NCBI RefSeq assembly: GCF_014203855.1
Contig: NZ_JACHJV010000001.1
Span: 7,668,879-7,732,878 of the forward strand
DNA length: 64,000 bases
Direction of reading: 5' to 3'
DNA from: Kitasatospora kifunensis
GTDB taxonomy: Bacteria > Actinomycetota > Actinomycetes > Streptomycetales > Streptomycetaceae
Shown: piece after piece, positions 57,972-64,000 of the stretch
Layout of the letters: every line of letters starts with the position of its first letter
How positions within the stretch are numbered: position 1 is the first letter of the stretch
Notes under the pieces: generated by a model
The model's database searches: none
What the model saw: only the letters and a program-made list of their open reading frames with translations
What the model was told of the DNA's origin: nothing
Program-made: the position numbers and the translations under genes

Positions 57972-58764
57972 CCGGGAGACTCTCCAGGGCCTTGAACAGC
58001 ACGGTGCGCAGCCGCTCGACATTGCGGGCGAACACCTCCAGCACCTCGGTGTGGGTGACCCCCTGGCCGCTCTCGACGCCCGCGTCAAGATCGGTCACCA
58101 GGGCCAACGAGGTGTAGCAGAGCCCGAGTTCGCGGGCCAGCACGGCCTCCGGATGGCCGGTCATGCCGACCACCGACCAGCCGTTGGCGGTGAACCAGCG
58201 GGACTCCGCCCGGGTGGAGAAGCGCGGGCCCTCGATCACCACCAGGGTGCCGCCGTCCACCGGCCCCCAGTCGGCCGCCCGCGCCGCCTCCAGGGCGGCC
58301 CGGCGCCCGACGGGGCAGTACGGGTCGGCCATCGACACGTGCACGACCTGCGGGACCTGACCGGTCGGCAGCGGCAGACCGTCGTAGTACGTCTGCGGCC
58401 GTCCCGAGGTGCGGTCGACGAACTGGTCGGGGACCAGCAGCGTGCCGGGCCCGTACTCCGGGCGCAGACCGCCGACCGCGCACGGCCCGAGCACCTGGCG
58501 CACGCCCACCGAACGCAGCGCCCACAGGTTGGCGCGGTAGTTGATCCGATGCGGCGGCAGCTGATGCCCGCGGCCGTGCCGGGGCAGGAAGGCGACCCGG
58601 CGCCCGGCCACCTCGCCGAGGAAGAGCGAGTCGCTGGGCGGCCCGTACGGGGTGTCGACGCTGACCTCGGTCACCTCGTCCAGCAGCGCGTACAGGCCTG
58701 AGCCGCCGATCACCCCCAGGGGCGCGTGCGGTGCCGACCGGTGTGCGGACCAAGCATCCGTCAT
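57865..58764 (-). CDS. mtnP: S-methyl-5'-thioadenosine phosphorylase
   Basis: 299 residues from ATG 58764 (GGAGAG upstream). Purine nucleoside phosphorylase fold of the MTAP type: GVIGGSGLYALL, phosphate loop LPRHGRGHQLPPHRINYRAN, GPCAVGGLRPEYGPG, VVIEGPRFSTRAESRWF and VVGMTGHPEAVLARELGLCY. Splits MTA to adenine and methylthioribose-1-phosphate for methionine salvage. C-terminal 25 residues run past the usual end. Confidence 0.93.
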   Translation of the reverse strand: MTDAWSAHRSAPHAPLGVIGGSGLYALLDEVTEVSVDTPYGPPSDSLFLGEVAGRRVAFLPRHGRGHQLPPHRINYRANLWALRSVGVRQVLGPCAVGGLRPEYGPGTLLVPDQFVDRTSGRPQTYYDGLPLPTGQVPQVVHVSMADPYCPVGRRAALEAARAADWGPVDGGTLVVIEGPRFSTRAESRWFTANGWSVVGMTGHPEAVLARELGLCYTSLALVTDLDAGVESGQGVTHTEVLEVFARNVERLRTVLFKALESLPVTRDCLCARALDGLTTGLEDVPGHLPSVPSAVPEH

Positions 58765-58865
58765 GCTCTCTCCGCCTCTCTTCAGAAATCGTTCGGACAA
58801 GTGCCACCGCCACCCTAGAAGTCCCCGATGCCCGGACCGCCCGTCGTCGGCTTACGATTTACGAA

Positions 58866-58891
58866 CATCGGCCGCCCTGCACGCGCCGATG
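58866..58891. terminator. Hairpin after the GH16 gene
   Basis: CATCGGC (58866-58872) and GCCGATG (58885-58891), 7-bp stem, just downstream of the minus-strand GH16 stop. Confidence 0.5.
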
Positions 58892-58908
58892 CATTTTCTG
58901 ACGTCATG

Positions 58909-60261
58909 TCAGGTGGCGGCGGGCAGGTTCCACTTCTGGTTGGCGTTACCGGTGCAGTCCCAGATCTCCACCTGGGTGCCCGGCGTGGTGGACCACCCGG
59001 TGTCGTCCAGGCACTTGTTGGACTGCGGGTTGTACAGCGAACCGTCGGAGCGTGGTATCCAGACCTGTGAGCCGGTGTTGTTGCAGTCGTAGAGGTCGAC
59101 CGCGGTGCCGTTGGTGGTGCCGGCCGCGTCGACGTCCAGGCACTTGCCCAGCACGTGCAGGATGCTGCCGGCCTGGACGACCGTCCACTGCTGGGCAGGG
59201 CTCTGGTTGCAGGTGTAGACCTGCACCGGGTTGTAGTTGGCCGTGTCGGCCGAGCGGTCGTCCAGGCAGAGGCCGCCGTAGCCCGTGATCGCCGAACCAC
59301 CGCCGCCGCCACCGGTGGTGGTGTACGCCGCGACGGACCCGATGCTCATCGTCGCGCCGGAGGTGGTGGCGGCGCTCGGTGTGCCGCAGCCGCAGACACC
59401 GTTGGGGAAGCCGCCCCCGATGGCCAGGTCGAAGATGATGGACAGGTTGTGGTCGAAGGCCTGTTGCCAGGTGGCCGTGCCGACCTGACTCTCCGTCACG
59501 CTGAAGTACGCGTTGCCGTCGAGGTACCAAGTGACCGACTCGGCGGCGGTGTTGGTGCGGTCCAGGATCATCGCGTAGGTGTGGTAGCCGCTCTGGCAGC
59601 CGGAGCAGGCGACCAGGCCGCTGCCGATGCCGTTGCCCTCGTTGCACGGGCCGCCCGGGTCGGTGCCGCAGTGGATGGTGCCGGCGACCTGCGAGAGGGC
59701 GTTGACGTCCTCCATGATGTCGATCTCGCCGTTCTCGGGCCACTGCCCCGGGCCCAGCATCCAGAAGGCCGGCCAGTAGCCGAGGCCGCTGCCCGGATTG
59801 GGCTGCATGATCGACGCCGTGACCTCCAGCTTGCCGCCGGCCGGTGCGCCGACGTTCGCGCTCGGCGTCTGGATCCGGCCCGAGGTCCAGTTGCCGCCGT
59901 TGTTCAGCGCGGTGATGTCCAGGTGGCCGTTGCCGTCGAGGTAGACGTTGTCAGTCGAGTTGGTCATGGTCTCGATCTCGCCAGTCCCGAAGTTCGAGCC
60001 CGGGCCGGTGTCGTAGATCCAGTTCGCGCCGGACGGCGGTGCGCCGGCGGAGCCCGCGAAGTCGTCGCTGAACACGGTCGTCCACCCCGGGGGCGGCGCG
60101 GGCACGGTCACGGCCGTGGCCGCGGGTGCGTGGGTCAGCAGGGCGAGGAGCACGCCCAGGGTGGCCAGTACCGCGAGCCGGCGCCTGGCGCGGGTGGGGT
60201 TGGTCAGTCGGATGAGCCGGGTGAAGGTGAAGGAGTGAATGCGCGGGAGGTCATGGGCCAT
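58909..60261 (-). CDS. Secreted GH16 beta-glucanase with ricin-B lectin domain
   Basis: 450 residues from ATG 60261. A long signal sequence about 1-50 (basic RARRRLAVLATLGVLLALL, cleaved near ATA). GH16 domain about 55-300 with catalytic loop NGEIDIMEDVN (E-x-D-x-x-E) and WPAFWMLGPG; endo-beta-1,3-glucanase (laminarinase) type. Gly-rich linker, then a beta-trefoil (about 320-450) with three QxW repeats: AQQWTV, SQVWIP, NQKWNL. Degrades fungal or algal beta-glucan. Confidence 0.95.
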   Translation of the reverse strand: MAHDLPRIHSFTFTRLIRLTNPTRARRRLAVLATLGVLLALLTHAPAATAVTVPAPPPGWTTVFSDDFAGSAGAPPSGANWIYDTGPGSNFGTGEIETMTNSTDNVYLDGNGHLDITALNNGGNWTSGRIQTPSANVGAPAGGKLEVTASIMQPNPGSGLGYWPAFWMLGPGQWPENGEIDIMEDVNALSQVAGTIHCGTDPGGPCNEGNGIGSGLVACSGCQSGYHTYAMILDRTNTAAESVTWYLDGNAYFSVTESQVGTATWQQAFDHNLSIIFDLAIGGGFPNGVCGCGTPSAATTSGATMSIGSVAAYTTTGGGGGGSAITGYGGLCLDDRSADTANYNPVQVYTCNQSPAQQWTVVQAGSILHVLGKCLDVDAAGTTNGTAVDLYDCNNTGSQVWIPRSDGSLYNPQSNKCLDDTGWSTTPGTQVEIWDCTGNANQKWNLPAAT

Positions 60262-60674
60262 CTGGGGGGCTCCCAACAGAAGGGGGCGCGGGCCCGGCTG
60301 AGAAGGCGGGGAGCGGGGTCCCGCGCAGGCGGGGCTGTGTTGTCGTCCCATCGTGCGCTGAGCTGACGTGTATTCAACTCCTGTACCTGACAAGCCGTCA
60401 AGGTGCCGGTATGGCCTTCCTTGCCGTCAACTGCTGAACGATGCGGACTTCGCCGCGCATGGCGGGCTCCTGCCGTGTCTGCGGGGAAGGATGCCAACGG
60501 CGGTTTCATTCATCCTGGTTGACACGCCTGGGCAGGCGGAGCACACTCTCGTCCAGCGGAAATGAGGCAAGACGAGATCTGCATTCATCTCCGCTGATGA
60601 CTGGAGGGTGTCGACTCCAGTCGATCGGGACCGGCCGGTGAAACCCATCCGACGGCACGAGAAGGAGGGAAATC
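60262..60674. other. Non-coding region before the candidate RiPP operon
   Basis: Holds the GH16 promoter region and the upstream region of the precursor gene. A hairpin GACTGGAG/CTCCAGTC (60599-60606, 60615-60622) lies about 55 bp before the precursor start. I see no credible gene. Confidence 0.5.
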
Positions 60675-60767
60675 ATGAAGAAGATCGTCATCCGCAAGGC
60701 AGGCTCCGTGCGGCTCACGAGCGCTGCGGCTCTGTACGGGGGCTGCGGCTGCCCGGTGCGCGCCTGA
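60675..60767 (+). CDS. Candidate RiPP precursor peptide (30 residues)
   Basis: ATG 60675 with a strong AAGGAGGG (60662-60669). Residues 1-16 form a basic, leader-like segment (MKKIVIRKAGSVRLTS); the C-terminal core is AAALYGGCGCPVRA with a C-G-C-P pair. Short, charged leader plus a Gly/Cys core, directly upstream of a PqqD-containing protein, is the layout of RiPP precursors. The modifying chemistry cannot be read; thioether or heterocycle formation at the Cys pair is a guess. Confidence 0.6.
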   Translation: MKKIVIRKAGSVRLTSAAALYGGCGCPVRA

Positions 60768-60788
60768 TCAGTGGCGAGGGCATGACCC

Positions 60789-60823
60789 GGCGGCGGGTTC
60801 GGCATCGAGCCGAGCCCGCCGCC
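60789..60823 (+). terminator. Strong hairpin between precursor and PqqD-M50 genes
   Basis: 15-bp arms (60789-60803, 60809-60823) with one G-T pair and a five-base loop, 21 bp after the precursor stop. Such partial terminators set precursor transcripts above those of maturation genes in many RiPP operons. Confidence 0.75.
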
Positions 60824-60889
60824 GACACCCGGCCGCCACTCCCGATCATCAACGGCGCGCCGCACTTGAGGACTTGAGGGGGATGGGCC

Positions 60890-62146
60890 ATGCCAGAGAA
60901 GTCGGCCACCGCCGCGCCCGGTGAGGGCCGGGTGCCGGACGACGCGGAGCAGCCGCTCGCCTTTCATGCGCTCAGCTTCCAGCCCGACGGCGAGGAGGTG
61001 ACGGTCGGCCGGCTGGACGAGGGAACCTTCGTGGTCCTACCGGCGGACGGCGCGGAACTGCTGCGCCGCCTCGTCGACGGGTCGACCTGCACGCAGGCGG
61101 CGCAGTGGTACGAGCAGACGTACGGAGAGCCCGTCGACATCGCGGACTTCGTCGCGGACATCGGCGAACTGGGCTTCCTGCGAGCGAGCGACGAGCCGGA
61201 GCCCGCCGCGCCGAGACCGGTGCGCTGGATGCTCCTGGGCCGCGCGGTCTTCTCCCCGGTCGGCGCGCTTGCTTACCTCGCCCTGCTGGCAGGGGCGGTG
61301 GCCGCCATGGTGCACACACCGGCACTCGCCCCCGGCTACCACCATCTCTTCTTCACCCACTACATGTCGCTGCTGATGGTGACGATGTTCCTGGGGCAGA
61401 TGCCGCTGCTGCTCCTGCACGAGGGTGCGCACGCGCTCGCCGGGCGCCGACTGGGCCTGCCCTCGCGGTTGTCGGTGGGCCGGCGGCTGTACTACCTGGT
61501 GTTCCTGACCACCATGGACGGACTCGTGGGGGTGCCCCGGCGCAAACGCTACCTGCCGATCCTCGCGGGCATCCTCAGCGACCTCGGCGTGCTCGGCGCC
61601 CTGACCCTGCTCGCCGCCGCCACCCGGCGAAGCGACGGAAGCTTCCCCCTGCCTGGCGAACTCGCCCTGGCCCTGGCCTATCTGACGCTCCTTCGGCTGC
61701 TCTGGCAAGGCTGGTTCTTCCTCCAGACCGACCTGTACTACCTCGTCGTCACCGCGCTGGGCTGCGTGGACCTGCAGACCACCGCCAAGCAGGTGGTGGC
61801 GAACCGGTGGAACACGCTGCGCGGCCGCCCCGCGCCGCACGACCCGGAGCGCTGGCACCCCCGGGACCGCGCGGTGGCCCGGTGGTACTCGGTGCTGCTC
61901 GTCGGCGGTTACGCGTTCTCGCTGGCCACGCTGGTGCTGGGGCTGCTTCCGGTGGTCACCCGGGTGCTCGGCACGGTCTTCGACCGGTTGGCGGGCCATG
62001 GTTCCCACAGCGCCTTGGGGTTGGCCGACAGCGTGCTGTTCCTGGCGCTGAGCATCGGCGAAATCGCCCTCCCGGCAGTGCTGTTCCTGCGGGAGCGGCG
62101 GACGGAACGCGCAGCGCGAGGACGTACCGCCGTTTCGGCACCCTGA
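60890..62146 (+). CDS. PqqD-domain/M50-like membrane metalloprotease fusion
   Basis: 418 residues from ATG 60890. An N-terminal PqqD-like RiPP recognition domain (about 25-98): FVVLPADGAELLRRLVDGST, QWYEQTYGEPVDIADFVADI, GELGFL. Then about seven membrane helices with the site-2-protease zinc motif HEGAHALAGRRLG (HExxH at 177-181) and a later D-containing helix (AGILSDLGVLG). It would bind the leader of the precursor and cleave it at the membrane. YydH of the Bacillus epipeptide operon is a comparable membrane peptidase. Confidence 0.8.
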   Translation: MPEKSATAAPGEGRVPDDAEQPLAFHALSFQPDGEEVTVGRLDEGTFVVLPADGAELLRRLVDGSTCTQAAQWYEQTYGEPVDIADFVADIGELGFLRASDEPEPAAPRPVRWMLLGRAVFSPVGALAYLALLAGAVAAMVHTPALAPGYHHLFFTHYMSLLMVTMFLGQMPLLLLHEGAHALAGRRLGLPSRLSVGRRLYYLVFLTTMDGLVGVPRRKRYLPILAGILSDLGVLGALTLLAAATRRSDGSFPLPGELALALAYLTLLRLLWQGWFFLQTDLYYLVVTALGCVDLQTTAKQVVANRWNTLRGRPAPHDPERWHPRDRAVARWYSVLLVGGYAFSLATLVLGLLPVVTRVLGTVFDRLAGHGSHSALGLADSVLFLALSIGEIALPAVLFLRERRTERAARGRTAVSAP

Positions 62147-62196
62147 TACTGACGGCCAGTCAACTTCCGTCCCCCACCTGCCTGGAGGCAACCACC

Positions 62197-64000
62197 ATGT
62201 CCACTGCCCAGCGCGGGTCGGCAGACGCCCACCGGCACCTCGTCCTGGTCGGGGAGCGGCGACGAGACCGCGCCGCACACCGCGCCGCACTTTCGCTGCC
62301 CGAGCCCGTGGCTCCCGCCCTCCCGGTGATCGACGCGCACCGCAGGCTGCGCGGCCCGTACACCGCCGCCGGCACGCTGATCCGCGCCCTCGTGCCGGAC
62401 GCGCTGGTCCACCACCCGGAGCTGGTCGCCGCGCACGAGGTGGAAATCCTCACGGTGGCCCCGGAGTTGCGCGACCGCGTGCCCGCCACCCTGGAGACGC
62501 TGACCTCGCTCGCCGTGCCCGAGGAGCGGACCCGCTTCTACTCGGCGATGCGCACCGGGCGCCTCGCGCACGGGCTCATGGAGTTCCTGGGCGGACTGAT
62601 CACCACCGCGGGGTGGGGCACTCGTTCGCTGGTCGTCGACGATCTCGACCAAGCCGACCCGACCGACCGGGAGTTCGTCGCCGTCCTGCTGCGCCGGATG
62701 GACCCCGAGGTGCTGACCGTGGTGGTCGGCGGCACGGCCCGGCTGCTCGATCCGACGCCGGTCGACCCGCTGGTGGAACCGGGCACGCCGCGCGGGGAGG
62801 ACCTGTCCGCCGCGTTGCGCCGCTTCTGCCGCCAGCTGGAGGCGACCGCCGTGGACGGCGATGCCACAGCGGAACAGAGCGCCGGGCAAGGCCAGTTGAG
62901 TCAGTCGACCGCCCTGGCCGCCCGCTATGTGGCCGGTGACGCCACGGACGACGACCCAGCCGCGCTGGCGGCCTACGCCGACCTGCCGGTGCAGCGGCGC
63001 CGGCAACTGCACGACAGTCGGGCCGAGGCGCTGGAGCGCACCGGTGAGCGGTCGCTGGCCCTGGGCGCGATCCCGTACCACCGCGAACACGGCTCGGACC
63101 CGCTCGGCGCCGGGGCCCAGGCGCTGGCCGAGGCCATGGACGCCTGCATGCTGCTCGGCTTCTACGACGCGACGCTCGACTTCTGCCGCCGGGGCCGCGC
63201 GCTCGTGGACTGGGAGCAGGACCACGACCTGCGCTGGAAGTTCACCAGCAAGATGCCCACCTCGTTCTCCGCCCTGGGACGGGCCGTGGAGGCGGAGGCC
63301 GTCTGCGACGAGGCACGGGCGCACACGCGGAACCCGAAGATCCACATCCAGTGCGCGTACGCGACCTCGATGCTCTACACCAGGCACCGCGACCTGAGCC
63401 GCCGCGATCACCAGCGCGCGATGGCCTGGATCAACGAGGCCATCGCCATCGCCTCGCTGCTGCCCGACCCCAAGGACCGCGCGTTCAACACCGTCTTCCA
63501 CAACAACGGGCTCGCCCTGATCGAGGGCCACCTCGGGCACCCGCAGCGGGCGCTGGAACTCGTCACCGCCGGCCTCGCGGAACTGGACCGGGAGCTCGGC
63601 GCGGGCGAGCACCACCTGCACCGCTCCGTGCTGCGCCACAACCGGGCCCAGGTGCTGACCGGCCTCGGGCGGCTGGACGAGGCACTGGAGGAGTACCGTG
63701 CCGTGATCGCCGTCGACCCGCACTACCCGGAGTACCACTTCGACCTGGGCAACCTGCTGCGGCGGATGGGCCGTCAGAGCGAGGCCGCGGCCGCCTACGA
63801 GACGGTTCTGCGCCTCGGTCCGGCCTTTCCCGAGCTCTACTACAACCGGGGCGACCTCAGGAACGGAGCCGGCGACGTCGAAGCCGCGCTCGCCGACTTC
63901 GACTACGTCCTGGAGTTGGATCCCGGCTTCCTGGACGCCTACGTCAACCGGGCCGGCATCCTGCTGGACCTGGGCGATCTCGAGGGTGCCGAGCGCGATG
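62197..64000 (+). CDS. TPR protein with degenerate STAND-like N-terminus (3' truncated by window edge)
   Basis: 601 codons to the edge, no stop. ATG 62197 follows GGAGG (62184-62188). Residues 1-210 resemble an ATPase domain that has lost its P-loop: RSLVVDDLDQADPTDREFVA is a Walker B-like strand, but no G-x-x-x-x-G-K-S/T is present. From about 270 on come helical repeats that become clear TPRs near the end (LGRLDEALEEYRAVIAVDPH, MGRQSEAAAAYETVLRLGPA, AGDVEAALADFDYVLELDPG). 50 bp behind the PqqD-M50 gene, same operon. A scaffold or sensor for the candidate RiPP system. Confidence 0.75.
   Translation, partial: MSTAQRGSADAHRHLVLVGERRRDRAAHRAALSLPEPVAPALPVIDAHRRLRGPYTAAGTLIRALVPDALVHHPELVAAHEVEILTVAPELRDRVPATLETLTSLAVPEERTRFYSAMRTGRLAHGLMEFLGGLITTAGWGTRSLVVDDLDQADPTDREFVAVLLRRMDPEVLTVVVGGTARLLDPTPVDPLVEPGTPRGEDLSAALRRFCRQLEATAVDGDATAEQSAGQGQLSQSTALAARYVAGDATDDDPAALAAYADLPVQRRRQLHDSRAEALERTGERSLALGAIPYHREHGSDPLGAGAQALAEAMDACMLLGFYDATLDFCRRGRALVDWEQDHDLRWKFTSKMPTSFSALGRAVEAEAVCDEARAHTRNPKIHIQCAYATSMLYTRHRDLSRRDHQRAMAWINEAIAIASLLPDPKDRAFNTVFHNNGLALIEGHLGHPQRALELVTAGLAELDRELGAGEHHLHRSVLRHNRAQVLTGLGRLDEALEEYRAVIAVDPHYPEYHFDLGNLLRRMGRQSEAAAAYETVLRLGPAFPELYYNRGDLRNGAGDVEAALADFDYVLELDPGFLDAYVNRAGILLDLGDLEGAERD

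Noticed and set aside
52625..58764. Arsenosugar pathway, suggested by the DUF2064 family name and the MTA phosphorylase
   Set aside because: No ArsM, ArsS radical SAM or ars resistance gene lies in the window; the family name alone is not evidence.

Overview
The window is GC-rich (roughly 70% or more) actinobacterial DNA with strong third-position GC bias, GTG and TTG starts, many 4-base start/stop overlaps, Scr1/DUF397 pairs, DUF5685, several SpoIIE-type phosphatases and PAS-LuxR/LAL regulators. This fits a streptomycete (Streptomyces, Kitasatospora or Streptacidiphilus); the genus cannot be fixed from the sequence. I found no rRNA, tRNA, CRISPR array, IS element or phage.

Left part (1-10445): three large LAL-type regulators in a row (the first cut by the edge), a PAS-LuxR regulator, a FeeM/LuxI-like N-acyl synthase and a P450. 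Three LALs plus one PAS-LuxR is the layout of the regulatory end of polyene macrolide clusters such as nystatin, so a large polyketide cluster probably lies to the left (inference). Next come two duplicated secreted mini-proteins, a class IV aminotransferase and a kdpFABC potassium pump operon with a 27-aa membrane peptide overlapping kdpF.

Middle (17-50 kb): mixed chromosomal genes. These include an N5-glutamine methyltransferase, a universal stress protein, an XRE/DUF397 module divergent from an anti-sigma-like ATPase, a mannose-lectin-like secreted protein, a MerR/Old Yellow Enzyme pair, a NitT/TauT-type transporter, a hydrolase/glycosyltransferase pair, three PP2C phosphatases with different sensors, an SLT-type lysozyme-like protein, PadR/NTF2, a DJ-1 protein, an M60 (enhancin-type) metallopeptidase and an SGNH lipase. 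Gene debris is scattered here: a kdpA 3' remnant, a truncated LmbE, an alpha/beta-hydrolase tail and an N-terminally short hydrolase.

Right part: a degenerate Fic toxin with its antitoxin, then a glycoconjugate-like locus (51.1-58.8 kb) with an epimerase carrying a metal-knuckle insert, a GT2-DUF2064 fusion, a methyltransferase, a GT87-like membrane enzyme, a membrane-anchored molybdopterin oxidoreductase and an MTA phosphorylase. A secreted GH16 beta-1,3-glucanase follows. The window ends in what looks like the start of an uncharacterised RiPP operon: a 30-aa Cys-containing precursor, a strong hairpin, a PqqD-M50 membrane fusion protein and a TPR protein that runs off the edge.

A pattern that crosses gene families: at least eight genes, and probably ten, end in short imperfect tandem repeats whose unit contains the stop codon (for example 6 x 15 bp at kdpB and 7 x 10 bp at the SUMF1-like gene). 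One regulator gene has a repeat array at its 5' end in which most units hold a Shine-Dalgarno-like core and a possible start codon.
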